DNA of 64,000 bases from Candidatus Gastranaerophilales bacterium (GCA_017415185.1 JAFQHZ010000013.1:1-64000); one strand, 5' to 3'; counted from the first letter of the stretch, positions 24,776 to 33,396 are shown. Made by a program: numbers and translations. Notes: generated from the sequence alone by a model not told the origin.

Positions 24776-25705
24776 TTATTCTTCCACAGGCAAACCTTCT
24801 TTGTCGAATCTATATGTTTTGCCGCCAGTCATAACAGTATAACTCCCATCATTATGAATAATAAATTCAGTATCTCTATTATCAAATATAGTTACATATT
24901 TTTCTCCATCAGAATAAGGGACTTGATCAAAATGATTAGGAACAAAGAAATCAAACTTTTCAGATTTAAAGCATAATCGAGACAATGTGCCATCTTCTCT
25001 GCGATATTCTGAAAAAAAGCACTGATTATCTTTATCATACGAATGTTTTTCATGCATATTACCGTTTTTATGATAATTAGTTTCAGTAGAACTGGCATCA
25101 ATATGCCTTGTATATGAACTTTTTAAAGTTTTTCCGTCTTCATAAAATTCTTGCATATTCTTATCGCCTGTTGCTTGGTCATAGGTAATTATGCCTTTGG
25201 GCTTATTGTCATCCGAATAATATTTAACGCTAACTATTTTATTATTTTTGGTAATCATTTCAACTTTAGCGCCATTCATTGTTCCCGTATACACAAAATT
25301 ACCATTCTTGTCTTCTATGCAAGTTGGCTGCTCATCAAATTCATATTTATCCGTATAAGGATGTCCGCTTTCATATTCACCACGAACAACTTCAAATGTT
25401 GTTGGAGAAGTATGCCAAACATCGCCATAATATTTTGTTTTTAAAAGTGAAGGAAAATTCTGCCTTTTTTCATCAAATACATCATCCCAAGTGCTTTTAC
25501 TAGAACAACTCTCAATACTCATATTAAATGCTTCCAATTCATCAAGCCCAATTTGAGATGTCGTTGTCGCATCAGAACCCATTCCTTCAGCTCCGAACAC
25601 CAATTCCTCATAACCAGTTGCTTGCGGTTTTTCAGACATTCTAATCAAACCAGTATCAGAACCATTACCAGCGGAATAGTTATTTGAAAAAAATTCAACA
25701 CCCAT
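24776..25705 (-). CDS. MORN-2/YwqK-like repeat protein, unknown
   Basis: A 309-residue protein without signal peptide. From about residue 110 it has repeats of the MORN-variant kind seen in YwqK-type proteins: VKYYSDDNKPKGIITY, EFYEDGKTLKSSYTR, NYHKNGNMHEKHSY and EYRREDGTLSRLCF. The first 100 residues are acidic and helical and are not recognised. It resembles the 1019-residue protein in having Asp-Gly beta repeats and no export signal, and both share a 9-base element upstream. It is followed by rpiB. Function unknown. Confidence 0.8.
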   Translation of the reverse strand: MGVEFFSNNYSAGNGSDTGLIRMSEKPQATGYEELVFGAEGMGSDATTTSQIGLDELEAFNMSIESCSSKSTWDDVFDEKRQNFPSLLKTKYYGDVWHTSPTTFEVVRGEYESGHPYTDKYEFDEQPTCIEDKNGNFVYTGTMNGAKVEMITKNNKIVSVKYYSDDNKPKGIITYDQATGDKNMQEFYEDGKTLKSSYTRHIDASSTETNYHKNGNMHEKHSYDKDNQCFFSEYRREDGTLSRLCFKSEKFDFFVPNHFDQVPYSDGEKYVTIFDNRDTEFIIHNDGSYTVMTGGKTYRFDKEGLPVEE

Positions 25706-25738
25706 GATTTAAAACCTTTTTTATGTACTCAAATTTAT

Positions 25739-25753
25739 TCGGCAATTTGCCGA
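25739..25753. promoter_or_regulatory. 15-base palindrome, possible operator
   Basis: TCGGCAA-T-TTGCCGA is a perfect palindrome 34 bases upstream of the MORN-like gene. Its right half extends to TGCCGATAA, which also occurs (inverted) upstream of the 1019-residue gene at 24232-24240. Confidence 0.45.
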
Positions 25754-25888
25754 TAACAATTTAGTATTAATATTCCCAGTTTTACAAAAATTAACACACA
25801 ATAGTTAAAATTATTCTCCTTGAAGAAAAAATATTTTTAAGGTAAATTAGACTTTGTAGAGGTATTTTATTTAAAGGAATAAAAACTT

Positions 25889-26848
25889 ATGGCAGAAAGA
25901 AAATTAGTTGGAACAAACGAAATGTTTCAAAAAGCCTTAAAAGGCGGTTATGCAATTGGTGCATACAATGTAAACAACATGGAAATCCTTCAAGGTATCG
26001 CAGAAGCTGCTGAAGAAACACAATCTCCTATCATTCTTCAAGTATCAGCTGGCGCTAGAAAATATGCTAATCAAACATATTTAATTAAATTAGTTGAAGC
26101 AGCTTTAGCTACAACAACAGTGCCTATCGCACTTCACTTAGACCACGGTGCAGATTTCGAAATTTGCAAAGCTTGTATCGATGGCGGTTTCTCTTCAGTT
26201 ATGATTGATGGATCTAGATTCCCACTTGAAGAAAATATTGCACTAACAAAAAAAGTTGTTGAATATGCTCATGAAAGAGGAGTTTCAGTTGAAGCTGAAC
26301 TTGGTAAACTAGCAGGTGTTGAAGACGACGTTAAAGTATCTGCAGCAGACTCTACTTACACAGATCCAGCTGAAGCTGCAAGATTTGTTAAAGAAACAGG
26401 TTGCGATTCTCTAGCAGTAGCAATTGGTACTTCACACGGCGCTTACAAATTCTCTGGCGAAGCTAAATTAGACTTCAAACGTTTAGAAGAAATCAAAAAA
26501 GCCGTTAATGAAGCAGTTGGATATGATTTCCCTCTAGTTCTTCATGGTTCTTCTTCTGTTCCTGCTGAATTCGTTGCAAAATGTAACCAATATGGCGGAA
26601 AACTTCCAAACGCACAAGGCGTTCCAGAAGAAATGTTAGCTTACGCTTCAAAACATGGTGTTGCTAAAATCAATATCGACACAGATTTAAGATTAGCAAT
26701 GACTTCAACAATTAGAGAATTCTTTGTTGAATCTCCTGAAAAATTTGACCCAAGAGAATATATGGGACCAGGAAGAACAGCTGTTAAAGAAATGGTTAAA
26801 CACAAAATGGTTGACGTCCTAGGAACAGCTGGTCACGCTCAAGACTAA
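25889..26848 (+). CDS. fba: class II fructose-1,6-bisphosphate aldolase
   Basis: Fba cleaves fructose-1,6-bisphosphate in glycolysis. The 319-residue protein has the zinc and catalytic signature LHLDHG (Asp85, His86), GTSHGAYKF, LHGSSSVP and NIDTDLRLA, all class II features. Codon use is less extreme and richer in GCT/GGT than in its neighbours, as expected of a highly expressed gene. AAAGGA lies ten bases before the ATG. It is monocistronic, with a strong terminator directly behind. Confidence 0.97.
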   Translation: MAERKLVGTNEMFQKALKGGYAIGAYNVNNMEILQGIAEAAEETQSPIILQVSAGARKYANQTYLIKLVEAALATTTVPIALHLDHGADFEICKACIDGGFSSVMIDGSRFPLEENIALTKKVVEYAHERGVSVEAELGKLAGVEDDVKVSAADSTYTDPAEAARFVKETGCDSLAVAIGTSHGAYKFSGEAKLDFKRLEEIKKAVNEAVGYDFPLVLHGSSSVPAEFVAKCNQYGGKLPNAQGVPEEMLAYASKHGVAKINIDTDLRLAMTSTIREFFVESPEKFDPREYMGPGRTAVKEMVKHKMVDVLGTAGHAQD

Positions 26849-26880
26849 CAAATAAGCTAATCAAGCAAAACTTATAACAT

Positions 26881-26910
26881 AAAGTCGAAATTTACATTTC
26901 GACTTTTTTT
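26881..26910 (+). terminator. terminator after fba
   Basis: An 11-base perfect stem (AAAGTCGAAAT with its complement, four-base loop) is followed by a run of T, 33 bases after the fba stop. Confidence 0.92.
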
Positions 26911-26990
26911 AATTAAATTAATTAGCAATTTTTTAAAAGAAAAATACTTTATATTTACATAGTGTTTATTAGAATTTTAATGGAGTGTGT

Positions 26991-27308
26991 ATGTCAGATT
27001 TTCAAATCAACAATATTGGTGCAACAATTTATGGAAAAGACAACGGAAATGGAACCTATACAGTAACAACCCAAGGTTCAAAAATGGGTAGCGAACCCAC
27101 TACAAAATTAATGGATGCACAAGAAGTCGGTCAAAAATACGGCAAATATTTAAGCAAAACACTCACCGAAGATATTTTCTGCTCTGGATGCAAAAATGGC
27201 GAAAACCACAAAACAGATTATGCAACTAATCCATACTATGTCGATATGAAAGCAAATACAGCCTGCCATCCAAAAGACTATAATCCAAAAGTTGATTATA
27301 TAGTATAA
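26991..27308 (+). CDS. small Cys/His-containing protein, unknown
   Basis: The ATG at 26991 has GGAG five bases upstream, giving 105 residues; a GTG two codons earlier lies in that ribosome site. The N-terminal part has Gly-Asn-Gly beta repeats (YGKDNGNGTYTVTT) like those of the 1019-residue protein. The C-terminal part has CSGC, several His and a further Cys-His, which could bind a metal. There is no signal peptide. It is a single-gene unit between two terminators. Not recognised. Confidence 0.72.
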   Translation: MSDFQINNIGATIYGKDNGNGTYTVTTQGSKMGSEPTTKLMDAQEVGQKYGKYLSKTLTEDIFCSGCKNGENHKTDYATNPYYVDMKANTACHPKDYNPKVDYIV

Positions 27309-27321
27309 ACAATTTTCAAAA

Positions 27322-27356
27322 AAAATGCTTGCAAGATTCAATGCAAGCATTTTTGC
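27322..27356 (+). terminator. terminator after the small Cys/His gene
   Basis: A perfect 12-base stem (AAAATGCTTGCA and complement, eight-base loop) ends in a T run 14 bases after the stop codon. Confidence 0.9.
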
Positions 27357-27483
27357 TTGTCAAGCCTATTATTACTAAATATTAAATATGCAAAAAAAGT
27401 TTTACGTTATGAAACATTTGCGTATTTTTTAATTGTCTTATGCTATAACAATAATAACAAAGAGATATAAATACGGGGGAATA

Positions 27484-27981
27484 ATGAGCCAGTATCTTAG
27501 CAAAGAAGAAATCAAACAATGGAGAAGCTCACTAGAAAAAATCACTCTAGAAGAATATGCTAGAAAACTCGGAAAAATCTTAGAAGAAGATAAACAAACA
27601 AGCGATATTATCGATATCGTTATGCAAAACGAAAAACGTTTATATACATCAAGAGAAAACAACCCAGCAAAGAAAAATATATTAAAAGTTGCAAAAAAAG
27701 CAATCAAAGTTCAAGAAGAAATTCTTAACAATGACCAAAATAATTCGCTAAACTTGGTTAAATCTAAATTAACTTGCAAAAAACCATTAACAGCAAGGGA
27801 AGACGCTGTTTTGTCGCACTTTATTCAAAACAAAGGCGAAATAGTTTATGCTAAAGACTTAGCAACAATTTTAGAACTACCAACAGACTATGTTTATAAA
27901 TACATCAAAAATTTAAGAACAAAAATTTCTCAAGATATTCTTGAAAACGCCACTAAAGGCGGCTATGTTTTTAAATTATAA
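27484..27981 (+). CDS. winged-helix DNA-binding protein with OmpR-type effector domain, no receiver
   Basis: The ATG at 27484 follows a GGGGGA site, giving 165 residues. The last 65 residues form an OmpR/PhoB-like winged helix (LTAREDAVLSHFIQNKGEIV, a recognition helix YVYKYIKNLRTKI and the wing GGYVFKL). The first 95 residues are helical and charged and contain no receiver Asp. It is followed by a histidine kinase and a stand-alone receiver, which suggests an output protein separated from its receiver. That functional link is inferred from order only. Confidence 0.78.
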   Translation: MSQYLSKEEIKQWRSSLEKITLEEYARKLGKILEEDKQTSDIIDIVMQNEKRLYTSRENNPAKKNILKVAKKAIKVQEEILNNDQNNSLNLVKSKLTCKKPLTAREDAVLSHFIQNKGEIVYAKDLATILELPTDYVYKYIKNLRTKISQDILENATKGGYVFKL

Positions 27982-27995
27982 AATATGTTAATTTT

Positions 27996-28024
27996 TTGCG
28001 ATTATAAAAACATAATTTTATAAT
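27996..28024 (+). promoter_or_regulatory. promoter of the histidine kinase gene, leaderless
   Basis: TTGCGA at 27996-28001, 17 bases, TATAAT at 28019-28024, six bases, then ATG at 28031. Spacing is optimal and places the predicted transcription start on the start codon. No ribosome site precedes the ATG. Confidence 0.7.
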
Positions 28025-28030
28025 TAAATT

Positions 28031-29263
28031 ATGAACATAATTAATAAAAGCTTAAATTTAATAGACGACATCATAAACAACACAAATGCTCAAAGCGTTA
28101 ATTTTTATCAAAATGTGTTAAAAATGATGTCTTCTTTATATGAAAACAATTTTTCAATTTCAATCTTTTTTTGCGAAGATTCAAACTATACGCTGAAATT
28201 AGGAATCAAAAACAACAAATTTATCACAAATTTTCAACACGAAGAAATATTCAAAAAAATAATTGAAACAAAAGAAAAAGCCTATATTTTCAAAAGCAAT
28301 GAAAACGAATTGTTTTACAAAAACTCTCTATCAGTAAAATTATCAATCAGGGATTCTGTTTTTGGCTTTATGATTTTAAGTTCAAAAGAAGAAATCGATT
28401 CTAATATTCAAACATCTTTTGAAGCTTTAGTTAATATAATTAGCTATAAAATTAAAGACTATGAGCTAAACGAAGTTTTCAAAATTCAACTAAAAGCAAT
28501 GCAAGACGCTTTTGTTGAAAAAGAAGCAGCGCTTGATATTGTTAAAAAACAGCACAAAAAACTTCAAGAACTCGATAAAACAAAAAATCTATTTTTAGCA
28601 AACATTTCACATGAATTAAGAACACCTCTTAATGCTATAATCGGCTTTTCTCAAGCACTTGATAGCAAAATTTTTGGTGAATTAAACGAAAAACAAGCGG
28701 AATATATTAAAGACATTCAAATTTCAAGTTTGCATTTGTTAGGAATGATTAACGAAATATTAGACATCTCAAAACTCGAAGCAAACGCAATGAAGTTCAA
28801 TCCTGCTGAATTAAACTCAACCCAAGTCATCAAAGAAGTTGTTAATATATTAGAACCACTATACAAAAACAAAGAAATAGATATAATTTTCAATTCAAAT
28901 TTTGATTATAAAATTAATGCTGACTATCAAAAATTTCAACAAATTTTATATAATCTTTTATCAAATGCAATTAAATTCACAGGCAAAAACGGCACTATTG
29001 AAGTAATTCAAGAAGTTAAAAACAAAGATTATATTTTAAAAATCAAAGACAATGGAGTTGGAATAGATAAAAAATATCATAACAAGATATTTAAAAAATT
29101 CGTTCATATTGACAATATCTATTCAAAAAGCCAATCTTCAACAGGGCTTGGTTTGCCAATTACAAAAGAATTAGTCAAACTTCACAATGGAAAAATCACC
29201 CTTGAAAGCGAAATCAACAAAGGCAGCACATTTATAATGGAGTTTAAAAAAATAATTTTATGA
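28031..29263 (+). CDS. sensor histidine kinase with GAF-like input domain
   Basis: The 410-residue soluble kinase has a GAF-like sensor region (about 20-145), a coiled coil, the dimerisation/phosphoacceptor motif FLANISHELRTPLNAIIGF with His194, and an HATPase domain with NLLSNAIKFTG, DNGVGID and GLGLPI. There are no membrane spans, so it senses a cytoplasmic signal. It overlaps the following receiver gene by ATGA, so the two are made together. Its mRNA appears leaderless. The output of the pathway may be the upstream winged-helix protein. Confidence 0.93.
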   Translation: MNIINKSLNLIDDIINNTNAQSVNFYQNVLKMMSSLYENNFSISIFFCEDSNYTLKLGIKNNKFITNFQHEEIFKKIIETKEKAYIFKSNENELFYKNSLSVKLSIRDSVFGFMILSSKEEIDSNIQTSFEALVNIISYKIKDYELNEVFKIQLKAMQDAFVEKEAALDIVKKQHKKLQELDKTKNLFLANISHELRTPLNAIIGFSQALDSKIFGELNEKQAEYIKDIQISSLHLLGMINEILDISKLEANAMKFNPAELNSTQVIKEVVNILEPLYKNKEIDIIFNSNFDYKINADYQKFQQILYNLLSNAIKFTGKNGTIEVIQEVKNKDYILKIKDNGVGIDKKYHNKIFKKFVHIDNIYSKSQSSTGLGLPITKELVKLHNGKITLESEINKGSTFIMEFKKIIL

Positions 29264-29625
29264 AAAAAATTTTAATTGTTGAAGATAATGAATTAAATAT
29301 GAAATTATTTTATGATATTTTGCAATTTCAAAACTATCAACCAATAAAAGCAATGGATGGGCTTGAAGGATATGAAAAAATCAAATCTGAAAATTTTGAT
29401 TTAATAATTTTAGATATACAACTACCCAAAATGACCGGTTTTCAACTTCTTGAAAAACTAAAAGAAGAAAATATCAAACTTCCTCCAATAATAATTGCGA
29501 GCGCTTGCGCTATGGACGAAGACAAAAGAAAAGCCCAAAGCTATGGAATTAACGACTATATCACAAAGCCAATCGATATTAATAGCTTTGTTAAAACAAT
29601 TAAACAAAAACTCGGTGAATCATAA
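29260..29625 (+). CDS. stand-alone response regulator receiver
   Basis: A 121-residue CheY-like receiver with acidic pair Glu8-Asp9, phosphoacceptor Asp52 (LILDIQLP), Ser81 at the switch position and Lys103 in ITKPID. No output domain is fused. It is translationally coupled to the kinase upstream and overlaps the PHP gene by one base. It probably relays phosphate or controls a partner by contact. Confidence 0.93.
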   Translation: MKKILIVEDNELNMKLFYDILQFQNYQPIKAMDGLEGYEKIKSENFDLIILDIQLPKMTGFQLLEKLKEENIKLPPIIIASACAMDEDKRKAQSYGINDYITKPIDINSFVKTIKQKLGES

Positions 29626-30410
29626 TGAAAGCAGATTACCATATTCACACAAATTACAGCGAAGATTCTTCGACAGATATGGAAGAATATATTATTCAAG
29701 CAATAAAGCTTGATTATAAAGACATTTGTTTTACCGACCATATCGATTACGGAACTCCTTTTTGTTTTAATTGCGATATAAAAAACTATTTAAAAGATAT
29801 TCTTTTTTATAAAGAAAAATACAAAAATCAAATCGATATCAAATTTGGGATGGAATTTGGCGCACAAGCTCATCATAAAGATTATTTTCAAAACATATTT
29901 AATAATTATTCTTTTGATTTCATAATTCTATCTTTTCATTTGATTAACGACAAAGATTTATGGGATAGAAGCTTTCAAAAAGGAAAAAGCCAAGCCCAAT
30001 TCAACAGAGAATATTACGAAGAAATCTTCAACACAATTCAAGTCTATAACGATTATTCGGTTTTAGGGCATTTGGATTTAATTCGTCGTTATGATGATTT
30101 TGGCGAAATGCCATTTGAATATAACAAAGAAATTATTGAAGAAATTTTATTACATTTAATTTCTAACAACAAAGGAATTGAGCTTAATACTTCTTCTTTT
30201 AGATATAAATTACAAGATTTAATGCCATCTGTTGATATATTAAAATTCTACAAACAACTTGGCGGAGAAATAATCACAATTGGCTCAGATTGTCATTATT
30301 TAAATCATTTCAGCTATAAAATTACAGAAATGCGAGAATTCTTAAAAACTCTTGGGTATAAATATTTTTGCACATTTGATAAAATGAAAGAAAAGTTTCA
30401 TGAATTATAA
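29625..30410 (+). CDS. PHP-domain phosphatase, histidinol-phosphatase (HisK/HisJ) family
   Basis: The 261-residue protein starts with the PHP metal-binding motif YHIHTNYSEDS and has FTDHIDYG, GMEFG, LGHLDLIRRYD and IGSDCHYLN, the order seen in HisJ/HisK histidinol-phosphatases. It would dephosphorylate histidinol phosphate in histidine synthesis. No other his genes are adjacent, and its position at the end of a two-component operon is unusual, so another phosphomonoester could be the substrate. It overlaps the receiver gene by one base (TAATG). Confidence 0.85.
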   Translation: MKADYHIHTNYSEDSSTDMEEYIIQAIKLDYKDICFTDHIDYGTPFCFNCDIKNYLKDILFYKEKYKNQIDIKFGMEFGAQAHHKDYFQNIFNNYSFDFIILSFHLINDKDLWDRSFQKGKSQAQFNREYYEEIFNTIQVYNDYSVLGHLDLIRRYDDFGEMPFEYNKEIIEEILLHLISNNKGIELNTSSFRYKLQDLMPSVDILKFYKQLGGEIITIGSDCHYLNHFSYKITEMREFLKTLGYKYFCTFDKMKEKFHEL

Positions 30411-30495
30411 AAATATGTAAATTTTTTTACAAAAAATAGCAAAATAATATATGTTTGCTTTTCTATATAGCATAGTCCAAAATAAGGAGACAAAA

Positions 30496-30939
30496 ATGCA
30501 AGTATCCAACATCAATAACGCTTATAAAGTAAATTTTAAAAGCAACACAAATTTAGACAAAAACGTTTCAACAACAAAAACAGAAACAAAAGCAGATTCT
30601 TTTGAAGCAAAATCAACTTCTACAATGACAAAAGAACAAAAACAAGAATTACTAAAAGACTCAAAATCAAACGCAGCAGGCTGGGCAATTTTAGGCGGTT
30701 GGATAAGCAGCGCATATTTTGGCTTGCGCTCTGATGAAACAGTTGCCAAAAAATACGATTTAGACCCACAAAAAGACAAAGAATTAATCAAAGAAATTAA
30801 AAATCAACAAGTTATTTCTACAATCCCAGGTGTTGTTGGAAATTTCCTATGCATGACAAATCCTTTAATAGGTATTGGTGTTGCAGTAGGCGGATGGGCA
30901 TTTGAAAAATTCAGAAACCCTGAAAAAATAGATGTATAA
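30496..30939 (+). CDS. small membrane protein with N-terminal FK-type motif, unknown
   Basis: The ATG at 30496 has AAGGAG six to seven bases upstream, giving 147 residues. The start MQVSNINNAYKVNFKSN carries the V-x-F-K-S motif seen near the N-terminus of several proteins in this window. After a Ser/Thr/Lys-rich stretch come a hydrophobic segment (about 64-80) and a second Gly-rich one (about 110-138) typical of membrane insertion. There is no signal peptide. It has its own terminator. Family not recognised. Confidence 0.75.
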   Translation: MQVSNINNAYKVNFKSNTNLDKNVSTTKTETKADSFEAKSTSTMTKEQKQELLKDSKSNAAGWAILGGWISSAYFGLRSDETVAKKYDLDPQKDKELIKEIKNQQVISTIPGVVGNFLCMTNPLIGIGVAVGGWAFEKFRNPEKIDV

Positions 30940-30947
30940 ACACTTAC

Positions 30948-30975
30948 AAGGTGGCATAATGCCACCTTATTTTTT
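30948..30975 (+). terminator. terminator between the small membrane protein and LOG gene
   Basis: AAGGTGGC and GCCACCTT pair across a five-base loop and run into TTTTTT. It lies nine bases after the upstream stop. Confidence 0.9.
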
Positions 30976-30993
30976 ATTTTATTAGGAGAGAAA

Positions 30994-31614
30994 ATGAAAA
31001 TAACAGCAATAAAGCAAAATTTTTATACACCAACTTTTAAAGCAAATTATTCAAAAGAAAACAACGTTGCAATTTTAGGAAGCTCGAAAGCAACTTCATC
31101 AATTCTTGATGATATGGATAAATGCAGCGAAATTACAAAACAACTTGTTTTATCAGGAAAAAATATCATAACAGGTTGCGGTTCAAAAGGAATCATGGGA
31201 AGCGTATATTATACAGCTGCAAAATATTCAACAAAAGACGAAAACGGAGCACCAGAACAAAACGTTGTAATTTTAAAAAGACCATTCTGGGGTGATGAAG
31301 ACTTTAAAAATTGCCAAATTTTTGGAAGTGAAAAAACAGAAGCCGCAAGAATTGAAAGATTTATTGAAACAGCCGACACATTCATAATCTTTGCAGGCGG
31401 TCCTGGAACAATTCAAGAAGCAAGCACCATAATTTCAAACAATTACTACAACAAAGAAAACGCAAAAAAAGTTATTCTTGTTGGAAGTGATTATTTCAAA
31501 GGCTTAAATGAGCAATATTGGAATATGTATGATTGCGGACTAATCAACCGTTCCCCTGAAGAATTATACACAATTGTTGACGAAGTTGATGAAGCTTTAA
31601 TTGAAACAAAATAA
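30994..31614 (+). CDS. LOG-family protein (nucleotide phosphoribohydrolase-like)
   Basis: LOG proteins have a Rossmann-type fold and hydrolyse nucleoside 5'-monophosphates. This 206-residue member has AILGSSKATSS, GCGSKGIMG (normally GGGxxGLMG) and AGGPGTIQE at 135-143 (normally PGGxGTxxE), so the core motif is kept with Ala replacing the first Pro. A 22-residue N-terminal extension contains PTFKANYS, the T-x-F-K-A motif shared with unrelated neighbours. AGGAG lies before the ATG. Substrate unknown. Confidence 0.82.
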   Translation: MKITAIKQNFYTPTFKANYSKENNVAILGSSKATSSILDDMDKCSEITKQLVLSGKNIITGCGSKGIMGSVYYTAAKYSTKDENGAPEQNVVILKRPFWGDEDFKNCQIFGSEKTEAARIERFIETADTFIIFAGGPGTIQEASTIISNNYYNKENAKKVILVGSDYFKGLNEQYWNMYDCGLINRSPEELYTIVDEVDEALIETK

Positions 31615-33396
31615 TTATTTTGCAATAACTTTTTTAGTTTTTAAATTTGAACAAACTCCGCAATTGTTGCATTTCACCTCGCAAGGAATTGTTGCAATTG
31701 CAGATTTTGCTTTTTGATATTCATTCCACAACCAAATTTTATTCACGCCATAATTAACAATTTCCCATGGAAGATTTTCATTTTCTTCAAATTCTTTTGA
31801 AGCAATTTGTTCAATATCAAGATTTAATTTTTGCGCAATTGTTGAATACAATTCCAAATCCAAATTTTCATCCCAAGATTCCAAGTATGAATCATTTTTA
31901 TAAAGCTCATAAATAAAATCAGAAATTTTTTCATCGCCACGAGAATAAAAAGCCTCAAGCTGCGACATTTTAGGATTGTGAAAATTAAATTTAACGTTTT
32001 TAATTTTATCTTTCAAATCTCGAAGATATTTTATTTTCGCTTGCACTTCTTCAATCGTATTTTGTCTAGCCCATTGAAAAGGAGTATGAGGTTTTGGAAC
32101 AAAAACAGAAATCGAACAAGTAATTTGCGGATATTTTAAGCCGTTTTCCCTGCAAGCCAAATTAACGCCCTCAATTAGCTCAGGAATTCCTTTTAAATCT
32201 TCATAAGTTTCAAAAGGCAAACCAATAACAAAATAATATTTAATTTTGTTCCATCCGTTTTTAACACAAGAAATTGTTGCATTAATTATTTGCTCTTGAG
32301 ACAAATTTTTGTTAATAATGTCTCTCATTCTTTGCGTTCCTGCTTCAGGAGCAATTGTTACTGTTGCCTTTTTTTCTCCTGCTGCAAGGTTTGCAATTTC
32401 AAGCGAAAATCTGTCTGCTCTTTGAGAAGGAAGAGAAACATTTATCCCTGAACCACGATAATGACAATTAAGTTCGCCCAAAATTTCTTCAATTTGGGAA
32501 TGGTCATTAGAAGAAAGAGACAAAAGCGAATATTCATCATATCCTGTGTTTTTAACATATTCTTTTGCTAATTTAACAATGTCTTCTTTTTTTCTTTCTC
32601 TAATTGGAAGATTAATATGCGAAGCTTGACAAAAACGACATAACCTTCCGCAGCCCCTTCTTAATTCAACAATTGCTCTATCATGAACAGAAGTAAAATG
32701 AGGAATTGGAGAATTTGTTGGATGATTTTCAAGAGTTAGTTGCGCAATTCTTTTTGTAACTTTGTTTTTAACGCTTGGCGCATAAACACCTTCAATTTTT
32801 GCTAATTCTTTAATAATTTCAGCACGAGGCATTTTTCCTTTTAGAGAGATATACTTTTCTAAAACTTCAATATTAACCTCTTCGCCATCTCCAATTATAA
32901 AAATATCAATAAATTTGCTCATTGGAGCAGGATTTGAAACACAAGGACCGCCCGCAAGAATTATTGGATGCTTTTCTGTTCTTTCTTCATTCAAAACAGG
33001 AATATTGGACATTTCAAGCATTTTTAATACTGTCGTGTAACACATTTCATATTGAAGCGCAAAACCAACAATATCAAACTCAATCGGTTTTCTTTTTGAT
33101 TCAAGAGCATACAAAGACAATTTTTTTTCGGATAATAGATTTATAAAGTCTTTATCAGGCGCATAAATCCTATCACACATTAAATTTTCTTTTTTATTGA
33201 TTAAATCATATATTATTTTATGTCCAAAATTGCTAATTCCAATCTCATATTTATCAGGAAAAGCAAAAAGAAATCTTCCATCTGCCTTATTAAAATCTTT
33301 ATCATAGGAACCAAACTCATCCCCAATATATCGAGAAGGACGTTCTATTTGATAAAGTATATCGCCGTATTCATTCAAAAAATCGTTATCAATCAT
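31615..33396 (-). CDS. B12-binding-type radical SAM protein (TIGR03960-like)
   Basis: With ATG at 33396 the protein has 593 residues. It starts with RPSRYIGDEFGS, then a cobalamin-binding-like region with LAGGPCVSNPAPM and IGDGEE, then the radical SAM cluster motif RGCGRLCRFCQ (Cys249, Cys253, Cys256) and the SAM barrel with TIAPEAGTQRMRD. The C-terminus has CEVKCNNCGVC, a further four-Cys motif. Relatives often continue into a DUF2344 domain, absent here. It may modify a tRNA or protein, but the substrate is unknown. A TTG 18 bases upstream is an alternative start. TTTAAT lies six bases before the ATG. Confidence 0.85.
   Translation of the reverse strand: MIDNDFLNEYGDILYQIERPSRYIGDEFGSYDKDFNKADGRFLFAFPDKYEIGISNFGHKIIYDLINKKENLMCDRIYAPDKDFINLLSEKKLSLYALESKRKPIEFDIVGFALQYEMCYTTVLKMLEMSNIPVLNEERTEKHPIILAGGPCVSNPAPMSKFIDIFIIGDGEEVNIEVLEKYISLKGKMPRAEIIKELAKIEGVYAPSVKNKVTKRIAQLTLENHPTNSPIPHFTSVHDRAIVELRRGCGRLCRFCQASHINLPIRERKKEDIVKLAKEYVKNTGYDEYSLLSLSSNDHSQIEEILGELNCHYRGSGINVSLPSQRADRFSLEIANLAAGEKKATVTIAPEAGTQRMRDIINKNLSQEQIINATISCVKNGWNKIKYYFVIGLPFETYEDLKGIPELIEGVNLACRENGLKYPQITCSISVFVPKPHTPFQWARQNTIEEVQAKIKYLRDLKDKIKNVKFNFHNPKMSQLEAFYSRGDEKISDFIYELYKNDSYLESWDENLDLELYSTIAQKLNLDIEQIASKEFEENENLPWEIVNYGVNKIWLWNEYQKAKSAIATIPCEVKCNNCGVCSNLKTKKVIAK

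Noticed and set aside
30411-30495. Additional HLR1 boxes (TTTACA half-sites here and at 9610, 21054, 33450)
   Set aside because: Only single half-sites in AT-rich DNA; the second repeat is missing.
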